From contig NZ_LATL02000306.1 of NCBI RefSeq assembly GCF_000972705.2, positions 1 through 9,072 on the forward strand: a stretch of DNA of 9,072 bases. Reading direction: 5' to 3'. Each line of letters opens with the position of its first letter. Position 1 is the stretch's first letter. The DNA is from Limnoraphis robusta CS-951. Its GTDB lineage: Bacteria > Cyanobacteriota > Cyanobacteriia > Cyanobacteriales > Microcoleaceae. Shown in pieces: positions 1 through 7,470 of the stretch. The notes under the pieces were generated by a model. It was not told the origin of the DNA. It was given only the letters and a program-made list of their open reading frames with translations, and did no database searches. The position numbers and the translations under genes are program-made.

Positions 1-254
1 AATTTAATTGTGTTTTACGGGGCGGGTTTATTCAGGTTTCTACTCATTAACTTTGATTGACTCGAACCCGCCCCTACAAATGGCTACAATTTAATTGTGT
101 TTTACGGGGCGGGTTTATTCAGGTTTCTACTTGCTAACAAAAATTCTCTCGAACCCGCCCCTACAAATGGCTACAATTTAATTGTGTTTTACGGGGCGGG
201 TTTATTCAGGTTTCTACTCATTAACTTTGATTGACTCGAACCCGCCCCTACAAA
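1..254. repeat. Tandem 87-bp repeat with GC-rich hairpin arms (2.9 copies)
   Basis: Three head-to-tail copies run 1-87, 88-174 and 175-254; the last lacks the final few bases, and the array may continue left of the window. Each unit has a constant 44-bp left part, a 16-bp core and a constant 27-bp right part. GGGGCGGGTT (19-28 in copy 1) pairs with AACCCGCCCC (65-74), giving a 10-bp stem with a 36-nt loop. Copies 1 and 3 are identical through the core, while copy 2 differs at 9 of 16 positions. The array starts 40 bp downstream of the adenylate cyclase stop. No poly-U follows the hairpins on either strand, so a classical terminator is not supported. Confidence 0.95.
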
Positions 255-294
255 ATCAGGGTTTTGAGGGTTAGCAATATTCTTTTTACTTTCT

Positions 295-2844
295 TTACTT
301 CGTTGTCATCGTTTGAATTCCATCCCAATCTTCAGGCGGTTTATTTTCCAGATATTCACGCGATCGCATCATATAAATCTGTACAACATGATCTGTTTTC
401 CGAAGATCTTGCGCCGTTTCAAAATGTTGGATGGCTTGTTGAAAATCACGTCCCAGGTAAGCTTCTCTACCCCGATGATAATGCTCTAAAAAATGTTCGG
501 TTTCAGAATTGAGTTGAGAGGAACGTGCATCAATTAACTCATAAATATTAACCGCTTGATTCTTCCCTTTTACCCGAACTTTATCTAACTCTCGTACCCA
601 AATTTTATCACTACAGAGCTGATAAGTCATCTCACTTAAAATAATATCACAACCGTAAGTTTTAGTCAATTGTTCCAAACGAGAACTCAAATTCACCCCA
701 TCGCCAATCACCGTATAATCCATGCGTTTTTGTGAACCAATATTTCCCGAAACCACCTCACCGGAACTCATCCCAATTCCGATTTTAATTTGCGGTTCAT
801 CGGGGCGAGAATGATTAAACTCTTTCAACCGCCGACGCATATCCAAAGCCGATTTTACCGCCATCCAAGCATGATTTTGTCGCAAAGGAAGCGGCGCCCC
901 AAAGACTGCCATCAACGCATCTCCAATAAACTTATCGAGAGTTCCTTCATGGGAAAAAACCGCCTCAACCATCGTTTCAAAATATTGATTGAGTAACGCC
1001 ACCACATCCGACGCATCGAGATTTTCAGTTATCGTTGTATAGCCGCGAATATCCGAAAACAAAATCGTTACTTCCTTGCGTTCACCCTTCATTAACCCAT
1101 CTTCACCCAACGCCATCACCCGTTCCGCAACACCGGGCGTCATATAACGATACATGGTGGTTTTCATGCGTTTTTCGCGGCTAATATCTTCAAGAACAAC
1201 CAACCCCCCACGCACACCGCCTTCAGGGTTTGTCAGAGGATTAACCGTTAAATTAATTCCTCTTTCTATCGGTTGCATTTGATCGAGATCAACACTGAGA
1301 ATATTTTGGCGTTCTCCCCAGATTAAATAAACCTCTGAATTATGATGTTCAGGAACCACTAAAACCGGAATTTCATCATCATTTTGCCAGCCATTTTCTT
1401 GACGTTTAACTAAACCAACCGTTAACGTTTGTTCAGGAACAAAATGACGGGAACCATGTTGCAGACTACTTTCTAACCAAAGCTTTAAATTTTCAATCGG
1501 AACAATCTCCCAAACCAATCGACCCTTAAGTTTATACTCCCAAAACTCTCGAATGTCTCGATTTTCTGCTTTACGTCTCGGACAGCCTAAGAGTTCCAAA
1601 GCTGCATCATTAATCGTGACAATTCTTCCCTGCATATCCGTCGAAATCACCACATCAGAAAGACTTTGAAGAATATCCTTCTGATATTGCTTTTCGATCA
1701 TCACATTTTCAAACAATTGAGCATTTTGTAATGCAATACCTGCTTGGGCGTTAAAGGCTCGTAAAAACTCCTCATCCGAGTTAATAAAACTCCCTTTATG
1801 TTTATTAATCAGTTGCGTAACCCCAATCAATTCTCCCGAAGAATTGTAAACAGGCATACAAAGAATATTGCGAGTTCGATAACCCGTTCTTTGGTCAACA
1901 GACGGATCAAAACGAGGGTCAGTATAAGCATCGGTAATATTCAGAACTTGACCCGTTGAAGCCACAAAACCCACAATTCCGCGATTGGCTGGAATGCGGA
2001 GTTCTACCATCGTTCTTCCATCCGCTTTCGCCACTTTGGTCCACAGTTCATTCTTCTCTTTATTATATAAAAATATGGTACTGCGATCCGCGTGCATCAA
2101 CCGCCGCGCCTGTTCCATCACCGAGAGTAAAGTATCTTGTAAATCCAAACTTTGACCCAAAGTATTAGTGGCTTCTAATAAAGCCGCTACACCCCGTTGA
2201 TTTCGAGCGGCAATATAACAAGATTGACAACTTTCTAAAATAATCCCTATCGAATCAGCAAAAGCACGAAATTGTTGTTCATCCTCCTGATTAAACTCCC
2301 CTTCTGATTTATTCAGTAAACGGACAACTGCAACAATTTCCTCGGAATTTTGAGAGCTAAAAATCGGCATACAGAGAATATTTTTAACCGAATAATTAGG
2401 AGGTTGATCAACCTCAGCATCAAAAATAGAACAAGTCTGAATATCGGCAACATTTACAGTTTCGCCCGTATTAGCAACATGACCAATAATCCCCGCAGCC
2501 ATTGGAAGGCGAATTTCTTGGGTTTCGCCCGTTTCGTCTTGAACCGTTTTGTACCACAGTTGATTTTTGCTACGATTAATCAAAAAAATCGTGGTGCGAT
2601 CCGCTTGGATAATTTGACCTATTTTGAGAGTGAACGCATCAAGTAATTGTTCGAGGAGGGTTTCGAGAGCTTCATTATTGATCAGATCAATAGCTCGAAG
2701 AAATTGTTGAAACTCTGCGGTGATAAAATCCAATATACATATGAACTCCCCAATTGGCATATTCTTGACGCGATCTGCCAACAAACCCATGCGATCGACT
2801 TGAGTCAGTGTAGCGAGAATGCTACCAGCATTAGAAAGGGTCAT
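295..2844 (-). CDS. cyaB: Class III adenylate cyclase, GAF-GAF-PAS-CHD-TPR (CyaB1/CyaB2 type)
   Basis: An 849-residue protein predicted to make cAMP from ATP in the cytoplasm. Domains in order: GAF-A about 60-205, GAF-B about 230-380, PAS about 386-450, class III cyclase domain about 590-775, and a short TPR-like helical tail 784-832. Both GAF domains keep the NKxnFx3DE cyclic-nucleotide motif (N178-K179-F184-D188-E189 and N347-K348-F353-D357-E358). The catalytic set is complete: metal-binding D598 (FSDIRG) and D642 (GDALMAVFG), purine-selecting K638 and T711, transition-state N718 and R722. The Lys/Thr pair is the class IIIb pattern. Length and order match Anabaena CyaB1/CyaB2 (about 860 residues), in which GAF domains bind cAMP and activate the enzyme; such positive feedback is inferred here. 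There is no transmembrane segment. The ATG at 2844 has no clear Shine-Dalgarno; Met19 (2790) is an alternative start. The gene stands alone, 262 bp below sqdX. Confidence 0.93.
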   Translation of the reverse strand: MTLSNAGSILATLTQVDRMGLLADRVKNMPIGEFICILDFITAEFQQFLRAIDLINNEALETLLEQLLDAFTLKIGQIIQADRTTIFLINRSKNQLWYKTVQDETGETQEIRLPMAAGIIGHVANTGETVNVADIQTCSIFDAEVDQPPNYSVKNILCMPIFSSQNSEEIVAVVRLLNKSEGEFNQEDEQQFRAFADSIGIILESCQSCYIAARNQRGVAALLEATNTLGQSLDLQDTLLSVMEQARRLMHADRSTIFLYNKEKNELWTKVAKADGRTMVELRIPANRGIVGFVASTGQVLNITDAYTDPRFDPSVDQRTGYRTRNILCMPVYNSSGELIGVTQLINKHKGSFINSDEEFLRAFNAQAGIALQNAQLFENVMIEKQYQKDILQSLSDVVISTDMQGRIVTINDAALELLGCPRRKAENRDIREFWEYKLKGRLVWEIVPIENLKLWLESSLQHGSRHFVPEQTLTVGLVKRQENGWQNDDEIPVLVVPEHHNSEVYLIWGERQNILSVDLDQMQPIERGINLTVNPLTNPEGGVRGGLVVLEDISREKRMKTTMYRYMTPGVAERVMALGEDGLMKGERKEVTILFSDIRGYTTITENLDASDVVALLNQYFETMVEAVFSHEGTLDKFIGDALMAVFGAPLPLRQNHAWMAVKSALDMRRRLKEFNHSRPDEPQIKIGIGMSSGEVVSGNIGSQKRMDYTVIGDGVNLSSRLEQLTKTYGCDIILSEMTYQLCSDKIWVRELDKVRVKGKNQAVNIYELIDARSSQLNSETEHFLEHYHRGREAYLGRDFQQAIQHFETAQDLRKTDHVVQIYMMRSREYLENKPPEDWDGIQTMTTK

Positions 2845-3106
2845 GGGAGAGATGTTTGTTCAACGAAGATGGCAAATCAGAGATCAGCTTTTGGGGAAGC
2901 AGAAACCCGTTAACAGAAAACAGACAACAGGAAACAGGAAACTGTTTAGAAGTAAGTTTTGAGGAAATGTTCACGCTTAAATCGATATTTACCTGATCCA
3001 TTTAACCCTCAAATAAGTAACAGGTACCTGATAACTGTTAACTGACAACGGGCTACTGTTCACAACTGCCATTTTCTCTGTCTTCAGTCTAAGCGTCCAG
3101 ACCAAA
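2845..3106. other. Intergenic spacer with two blocks of period-7 repeats
   Basis: This is the gap between the sqdX stop and the cyclase start, and it should hold the cyclase promoter, though I see no convincing -35/-10 pair. Block one, about 2911-2945, reads as heptamers taacaga, aaacaga, caacagg, aaacagg, aaactgt. Block two, about 3031-3058, reads ataactg, ttaactg, acaacgg, gctactg. These resemble the degenerate short tandem repeats common between cyanobacterial genes. The open frames through here are not convincing genes. Confidence 0.7.
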
Positions 3107-4240
3107 CTAAGCAACTGATGGCAGAACATGACGACTTAGAACCGCTTGATAGTAGCGCCGCAACTGTTGAGTCGCCGCAGGCCATCCCCAACGTTCCGCT
3201 TCTAGACGAGCATTTTGACGGAGGGTTTCTCGTTCTCGCTGGTGAGAGAGTAACCGTTGAGTCGCAGAAATCGCCCCATTCTCATCCGCCGGATCGAACA
3301 GATAACCATTAACCCCATCCGTAACGATATCAGGAATACCACCAGAACGGGCTGCAACCACAGGAGTTCCTGCCGCCATCGCTTCGAGTAAAACTAAACC
3401 CAAAGTTTCAGTCCGAGACGGGAAAATAAACGCATCCGCACAAGCATAAGCATCCGCGAGTTCCTGTCCCCGCAAATACCCCACAAAATGAGTCGGAGTT
3501 TCGGCAAAATGTTGTTCTAACGCTAGACGGTTCGGGCCATCCCCCACCAACGCTAGACGCGCATTCGGAATCGCTTCTAAAATGGGTTTGATGCGGTCAA
3601 TTTCCTTTTCCGCCCCCAAACGTCCGACATACAGCAAGAGCGTACAGTCTGGATGTCCTTGGCTCAAGCGATCGCGCATTTCCGGCGTGGCTTTATCCGG
3701 TTGAAACAGTTCCGTATCCACGCCCCGTTGCCAGAGATCAACCCGTTCAATCCCATGAGATTGTAACTCTTTGACCATCGCCGTTGAAGTACAGAGGTTC
3801 AAATCTGCCTGGTTGTGCGCCGAACGTAATAGCCCCCAAAGCACCTCTTCCAACATCCCCAAACCATAGTGATGCAAGTATTGAGGCAAATGAGTATGGT
3901 AGGACGCAATCAGAGGCAGATTAAACTTTTTAGCATAATATAGCCCCCCCAATCCCAAGACGGCCGGATTGGCGACATGAATCAGATCCGGTTGAAACTC
4001 CTCGAGTTTGGCGCCAACACCCGGATGAGGAATAGCGATTTTCAACTCCGGATACATCGGTAAAGGAAATCCTTCCACCCCGTAAATTTGACAGCCCATG
4101 TACTCTTTGAGTCCGCCTTCTGGAGAGAAAATCAGAACTTGGTCGCCAAAGCGATGCAACTGTTCAACCGTGTGACGCAGCCGCGTGACAATACCATCGA
4201 TTTTCGGTAAAAAAGTCTCAGTAAAAAGAGCGATTCGCAT
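3107..4240 (-). CDS. sqdX: Sulfolipid synthase, UDP-sulfoquinovose:diacylglycerol sulfoquinovosyltransferase
   Basis: A 377-residue GT4-family glycosyltransferase that moves sulfoquinovose from UDP-sulfoquinovose to diacylglycerol, making the thylakoid sulfolipid SQDG. It begins at once with the N-lobe motif MRIALFTETFLPKIDGI and a glycine-containing nucleotide-sugar loop (D15-G16). YHTHLPQYLHHYGLG (114-128) and LWQRGVDTELFQP (169-181) are strongly characteristic of cyanobacterial SqdX. The C-lobe carries YVGRLGAEKE (204-213, R207 and K212 in the usual phosphate-binding positions) and the EX7E motif E278/E286 in TETLGLVLLEA. Length is typical and no lesion is seen. It should sit at the membrane surface without a transmembrane helix. 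The usual partner sqdB is not next to it. The ATG at 4240 has no strong Shine-Dalgarno. Other GT4 mannosyl- or glucosyltransferases are the main alternative, but the match extends over the whole length. Confidence 0.93.
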   Translation of the reverse strand: MRIALFTETFLPKIDGIVTRLRHTVEQLHRFGDQVLIFSPEGGLKEYMGCQIYGVEGFPLPMYPELKIAIPHPGVGAKLEEFQPDLIHVANPAVLGLGGLYYAKKFNLPLIASYHTHLPQYLHHYGLGMLEEVLWGLLRSAHNQADLNLCTSTAMVKELQSHGIERVDLWQRGVDTELFQPDKATPEMRDRLSQGHPDCTLLLYVGRLGAEKEIDRIKPILEAIPNARLALVGDGPNRLALEQHFAETPTHFVGYLRGQELADAYACADAFIFPSRTETLGLVLLEAMAAGTPVVAARSGGIPDIVTDGVNGYLFDPADENGAISATQRLLSHQRERETLRQNARLEAERWGWPAATQQLRRYYQAVLSRHVLPSVA

Positions 4241-4334
4241 AGAAAGTAGCTTCTGAGTTGAGAATCTATAATCTTAGCCCTATCATCATCTCAGAATTTG
4301 GAACCGGATTAACAGTTATAGCGCTACTTGAATC

Positions 4335-4363
4335 GGGAACAGGGAACAGGGAACAGGCAACAG
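4335..4363. repeat. GGGAACA heptamer tandem repeat
   Basis: Three perfect GGGAACA units (4335-4341, 4342-4348, 4349-4355) are followed by GGCAACA (4356-4362). It is the cleanest of three period-7 blocks in this window, all in spacers and all with an AACAG-like core. Confidence 0.9.
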
Positions 4364-4441
4364 CAGACTATGAAAGGATTCTAGGATGTAGAAATGTCCT
4401 AACCGAATTTTGTACTGCTATATCAGTGACCCGTTATCATT

Positions 4442-4472
4442 TGTAGGGGTCGCTTCATGAATTAGCCCTACA
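4442..4472. repeat. Imperfect hairpin, GTAGGG/CCCTAC
   Basis: A 7-bp stem (4442-4448 with 4466-4472) encloses a 17-nt loop. Its GTAGGGG edge resembles the arm of the 87-bp repeats at the left end of the window, so it may be a decayed relative. No U-tract follows on either strand. Confidence 0.45.
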
Positions 4473-4513
4473 GTCACTTGCTTTTTCCTCTGATTTGCGG
4501 CATCGCCCGACTG

Positions 4514-4542
4514 AAAAACCCGGCTTCTCGAAAAAACCGGGT
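4514..4542 (-). terminator. Probable intrinsic terminator of the prohibitin-like gene
   Basis: On the minus strand ACCCGG (4542-4537) pairs with CCGGGT (4523-4518) around a 13-nt loop, and T5 (4518-4514) follows immediately. It begins about 40 bp past the stop codon at 4583. The stem is only 6 bp, with possible extra A-T pairs inside the loop, so strength is uncertain. A CTTTT run on the other side gives it weak bidirectional character. Confidence 0.6.
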
Positions 4543-4582
4543 CTTTTGGGTGTAGATCCCAATGATTGAGATTCAGTTAAAC

Positions 4583-5443
4583 TTAGTTGGCGATCGCTCC
4601 TTCGGAAAATTCACTCAAGTTAAACAAGAACGGCACACTACTGTTAGAATCTCCATTGAGAATCAGAACTTTAGGCATTTGAGATCCGCCTTGTCTCCAA
4701 GCTTCAATCGCTTCTTTTTGCAGAACTAACTGACCCCCTTGATTTTTTAAAGTGTCCGCTAACAGGCGTTGGGCTTCGGCTCGACCCTTGGCACGGTTAA
4801 TATCCGCTTGGGCTTGTTGTTCAGCCTCTCGCGCTACATAAACCGCCCGTCGCGCTCGTTGTTCCGCAATTTGTTTTTCTTCAACCGCTCTGGCAAACTC
4901 CGGCGAAAACGCTAGATCCACCACACTGGTATCTAACACCACAATCCCATACTTATCCAATCGGCTATTGAGCGCCTCATCAAAGTCAGCCTTGAGATCA
5001 TCGCGTTTGGTGATCGCTTCTTCAATGGTTCGTTTCGCTGCCGCAATTTTAAACGATTCTTGCGTTTGCGGGGCGATCACTTTAGACACCACATTTTGCA
5101 GTGTTCCCTGTTCTCGCCGAATTCTCACAACCTGTATCGGATCGAGACGGAAGTTAATCGCAAAACTCGCCGAAAGTTGTTGTAAATCTTTTGTTGAACT
5201 CTGGGCCGGGACTTCAAACTTTTGTACCGTGACATCATAGATATCAACCGCCGAAACTAAAGGCGGTTTAAAATGAAGACCCTCCAAGAGTGTGCCATCT
5301 CTGGCTTTCCCCAAAATACTCAACACTCCCGCCTGACCCGGATTGATAATCACAAAGGAATTGAGTCCGATTAGAAGAGCCGCTGCCAGAACAATCCCTA
5401 AAACAATGGCTGGTATCCCCTGCTGGGGCGCTGCACTTTTCAA
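4583..5443 (-). CDS. Prohibitin/stomatin-like SPFH (band 7) membrane protein
   Basis: A 286-residue protein with a single N-terminal hydrophobic segment (about 10-33), an SPFH/prohibitin domain (about 30-197) and a charged, Ala/Gln/Arg-rich coiled-coil stretch (about 183-247) typical of ring-forming prohibitins. VLILNG and PFLFNL near the C-terminus match cyanobacterial homologues such as Synechocystis Slr1106 (about 280 residues). Family members oligomerise at membranes and often influence membrane proteases; the role in this cell is not shown. I chose the TTG at 5443 because AAGGAG lies 8 nt upstream (5457-5452). The frame is open further up to another TTG at 5467, but that would place the Shine-Dalgarno inside the coding sequence. 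No in-frame ATG exists at the 5' end. A HIP1 site at 4590 forms part of the last codons. It stands as a single gene between two long spacers. Confidence 0.88.
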   Translation of the reverse strand: MKSAAPQQGIPAIVLGIVLAAALLIGLNSFVIINPGQAGVLSILGKARDGTLLEGLHFKPPLVSAVDIYDVTVQKFEVPAQSSTKDLQQLSASFAINFRLDPIQVVRIRREQGTLQNVVSKVIAPQTQESFKIAAAKRTIEEAITKRDDLKADFDEALNSRLDKYGIVVLDTSVVDLAFSPEFARAVEEKQIAEQRARRAVYVAREAEQQAQADINRAKGRAEAQRLLADTLKNQGGQLVLQKEAIEAWRQGGSQMPKVLILNGDSNSSVPFLFNLSEFSEGAIAN

Positions 5444-5457
5444 CGTTAAAACTCCTT
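5444..5457 (-). promoter_or_regulatory. Strong Shine-Dalgarno that fixes a TTG start
   Basis: AAGGAG (5457-5452 on the minus strand) is followed by an 8-nt spacer and TTG AAA AGT at 5443. This decides the start against the longer frame from TTG at 5467. The resulting N-terminus is MKSAAPQQGIP, just ahead of the membrane segment. Confidence 0.75.
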
Positions 5458-5590
5458 TTTCAAACAACGGTTTATCCAGCTTGCGATACGCTCAAACAAA
5501 CCTTTCACAAACCTATTAAGTGTAACTGACGCTACGACTAGATCTTATAGCTTTCCGTTCTGGGGGGATAGGGTTGCGGGAGAAACCCCC

Positions 5591-5632
5591 AAAAAAAAAC
5601 GCTCTTTCCCTCAAATTTCGCGATTTTTTTTT
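5591..5632. terminator. Terminator-like A9-CGC/GCG-T9 hairpin
   Basis: A9 plus CGC (5591-5602) pairs with GCG (5620-5622) and T9 (5624-5632), with one bulged A at 5623 and a 17-nt loop. It is symmetric, so RNA from either strand ends the structure in U9. It could stop transcription from the upstream minus-strand gene or form a leader structure of the prohibitin-like gene. The GC part of the stem is only 3 bp, so terminator activity is uncertain. Confidence 0.4.
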
Positions 5633-5777
5633 GCCTACCCTATTGACTTTTTGGGTGGCTCTGGGATATTATTATCGTATAATCGGATGCTTGTCTAAAA
5701 AATATTTTTTTCAATACTCGATTATAAAACTTACTATTACCAATATACCAGGAGTTGCCCCCGACTGTCAACTCCCC

Positions 5778-5795
5778 CTCACCGGAACCGGTGAG
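5778..5795. other. Hairpin CTCACCG/CGGTGAG downstream of the glycosidase-like gene
   Basis: A perfect 7-bp stem (5778-5784 with 5789-5795) closes a GAAC tetraloop, starting 25 bp past the stop at 5821. No U-tract follows on the minus strand. It may protect the mRNA 3' end or mark a factor-dependent end. Confidence 0.45.
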
Positions 5796-5820
5796 AAAGT
5801 GGGACTTGTTGCCTCGGAAG

Positions 5821-7470
5821 TTAACGTTGACAAAACTTACGTTGTCGGGTGAATTCTGGATCTTGCCAATCGTAGGAATAATGACTAATCGCCTTAATTT
5901 GAGGGGTTGCGGCGTGAATATCCTGCATCTGAGTTTCCAACGACGGACGATGATTAATCACTTTTCCCCAATCCCCCGCTAACGCCGGAATAATCTGCAC
6001 CCCTGACGGCGCTTGACTGACAACAGTTTGCACTTGAGACACAATACAGCTAGTATTCCCACACACACCGTAGGACATCGGATGCCATTCTATCGTCGGT
6101 GAGAATTGATCCCAAGGTTGCAAACGGGAATCAAACCCCTGTTCACGAATGCGACGGTTTCCTTCTGGGAAAAATACCGCCCCCGCAGATAAGCCTCGCT
6201 GTTGTACCGCTTGACTAGCAAATCCCAAAAACTCTAAAATTCCTTGTTGAGCATGAGCCACACTCAGCCGCCATAACTGTTGTTGAAGGCTGTTTCCCAT
6301 TGAAGCTAAGGAAGCTAAGGGCGTGAGGGCTTTTTCATCTTGCCAAAGTGGAGTAGGTTTAACTTCAGGAGTTGTAGGTTGAGTTTCACCAGTTGTAGGT
6401 TGAGTTTCACCAGTTGTAGGTTTAACTTCCGAATTGGCAGGTTTAACTTCAGGATATAAAGCATTAACTTGTTTGATATCCGTTTCCGTTAGATAACCTT
6501 GACGCAAAAATCGCCGCATCAACTCTTTTCCCTTGTCATTATTGGCGCGTTGGAGAAACGCCTGTTGAGAAGCATCTCCATAGATCCACAAATCCTTCAC
6601 CTTAGCCGCCACAGAAGCCCCCCCTAAGCCTTTCGGATAACGAACATAGTCAAATAACACCCCTTTAGGACGACGGGCGAGAATCGCATTTAACAGCGTT
6701 TGATAATCTTGACGGGCTTGAGGGTTGTACGGATCAACAAATCCCTGATTCGTATAACTTTCACCATAATCATTGCTGTCACTTCCCCCAGCAATTGCGG
6801 TGACTGTCGTTTGACCCTCTCCATTGCGGGCTAAAACCGCTTCTCGCTCGGGTCGTAATGTGTAAGTATAACCATAATTCAACAAGAACATCCAAGCATA
6901 AACCTCTAAGCCCCTTCGACGTCCTTTTTCCACCGTTTCAGCCAATAAATCAACCGTTTCAGTTCCAGGCGATCGCAACACAGACGGCCAAGGTGTGTTA
7001 TTATCTGAAGCGGGAAGTAACACTTGACCATCGTAGAACACTTCTAGATAAACTTTGTTGTAGCCTCGATTCACCAGATCATCTAGAATTTTCTCAATCG
7101 CTCCCGGTTTAGCATCACAGGGATACAACCTCAGCCAAATGGCTTGCTCTTTTAGCCAGCTTTGACGACGACATTGAAAAACGGCTTGAGCGTTTTGAGT
7201 TAAGGTATCCTCATACTGTTTTTGGGCTTCGGGACTAGCAGCAGCGGCAAGACGTAAACTGTCTTTGAGGGTAATTTGTTCGGGTGAAAGCTGACAATAG
7301 GGCAGAACTTGAGCAGAAGTGGATTTGCTGTTAACCAGTGGAACCAGTAGCAAACTGAGAAAAAGATTCACGACTCGACGAGTCTTTCGGGAGAGGGTTT
7401 GGTTTGGAACGACTGTTAACCAATTACGAATCAATTTTAACGACAAATTAGACATCGGGTTTATTGACAT
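5821..7470 (-). CDS. Secreted GHL10 (family 10-like glycosidase) protein, start altered by IS insertion
   Basis: A 549-residue frame. The N-terminus has basic residues (28-32), a hydrophobic core (33-45) and an STSA-Q cleavage-like site near 54, so it is probably exported. Residues about 111-280 match the GHL10/DUF187 pattern: NKVYLEVFYDGQVLLP (138-153), RGLEVYAWMFLLNYG (186-200), VDPYNPQARQDY (245-256) and GVLFDYVRYPKG (270-281). The barrel appears to resume after a linker, with WHPMSYGVC (462-470) and IIPALAGDW (493-501). The family is thought to cleave or bind polysaccharide or peptidoglycan glycans; no substrate is shown here. Residues 339-373 form a Pro/Thr-rich linker of 7-residue repeats. 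The first seven bases, ATG TCA A, belong to the tip of the neighbouring IS, so the native start is probably the ATG at 7455 (MSNLSLKL). Neither start has a good Shine-Dalgarno. The fold call is firmer than activity. Confidence 0.75.
   Translation of the reverse strand: MSINPMSNLSLKLIRNWLTVVPNQTLSRKTRRVVNLFLSLLLVPLVNSKSTSAQVLPYCQLSPEQITLKDSLRLAAAASPEAQKQYEDTLTQNAQAVFQCRRQSWLKEQAIWLRLYPCDAKPGAIEKILDDLVNRGYNKVYLEVFYDGQVLLPASDNNTPWPSVLRSPGTETVDLLAETVEKGRRRGLEVYAWMFLLNYGYTYTLRPEREAVLARNGEGQTTVTAIAGGSDSNDYGESYTNQGFVDPYNPQARQDYQTLLNAILARRPKGVLFDYVRYPKGLGGASVAAKVKDLWIYGDASQQAFLQRANNDKGKELMRRFLRQGYLTETDIKQVNALYPEVKPANSEVKPTTGETQPTTGETQPTTPEVKPTPLWQDEKALTPLASLASMGNSLQQQLWRLSVAHAQQGILEFLGFASQAVQQRGLSAGAVFFPEGNRRIREQGFDSRLQPWDQFSPTIEWHPMSYGVCGNTSCIVSQVQTVVSQAPSGVQIIPALAGDWGKVINHRPSLETQMQDIHAATPQIKAISHYSYDWQDPEFTRQRKFCQR
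6356..6460 (-). repeat. 21-bp tandem repeat encoding a 7-residue Pro/Thr linker
   Basis: Five 21-bp units lie in frame within the glycosidase-like gene. The two central ones (6377-6397 and 6398-6418) are identical, and the flanking units are diverged. In protein they read PEVK, PANSEVK, PTTGETQ, PTTGETQ, PTTPEVK. A 21-bp period keeps the frame, so copy number could vary between strains without harm. Confidence 0.9.

Larger units (their letters stand above)
4241..4582. other. 342-bp intergenic region between the prohibitin-like gene and sqdX
   Basis: No gene is supported here. Moving down the minus strand it holds a terminator-like hairpin (4514-4542), a GTAGGG/CCCTAC hairpin (4442-4472) and a heptamer repeat block (4335-4363). 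The sqdX promoter should lie in 4241-4330, but no -35/-10 pair stands out. A plus-strand open frame at 4258-4446 runs through the repeat, has no family resemblance, and is not called. Confidence 0.7.
5458..5820. other. AT-rich spacer with A9/T9 hairpin, no gene
   Basis: This is the gap between the glycosidase-like gene stop and the prohibitin-like start. It contains poly-A and poly-T runs, a G-rich/C-rich pair (GGGGG 5563-5567 with CCCCC 5586-5590), TATAAT-like boxes on both strands, and a GC hairpin at 5778-5795. The minus-strand TATAAT at 5726-5721 could serve the prohibitin-like gene but lacks a well-spaced -35. Open frames here have no family resemblance. Confidence 0.65.

Noticed and set aside
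1..254. CRISPR-like array
   Set aside because: The unit is 87 bp with long constant arms and only a 16-bp variable core, and two of three cores are identical. No cas gene is in the window. The structure is that of an intergenic hairpin repeat.
3066..3106. Terminator for sqdX
   Set aside because: Only a 4-bp GTCT/AGAC stem is present past the stop, with no U-tract.
4258..4446. Small plus-strand open frame in the spacer upstream of sqdX
   Set aside because: It runs through the GGGAACA repeat, which gives a low-complexity peptide, and has no recognisable domain.
5643..5683. Plus-strand promoter TTGACT (5643-5648), 18 nt, TATTAT (5667-5672), with TATAAT at 5678-5683
   Set aside because: Spacing is acceptable but there is no plus-strand gene downstream, only the 3' end of a minus-strand gene. 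The region is AT-rich, where such matches are common. An antisense RNA is possible but unsupported.
5574..5982. Plus-strand open frames in and beyond the 5444-5820 spacer
   Set aside because: They show no family resemblance, pass through poly-A/poly-T runs, and one overlaps the glycosidase-like gene in antisense.
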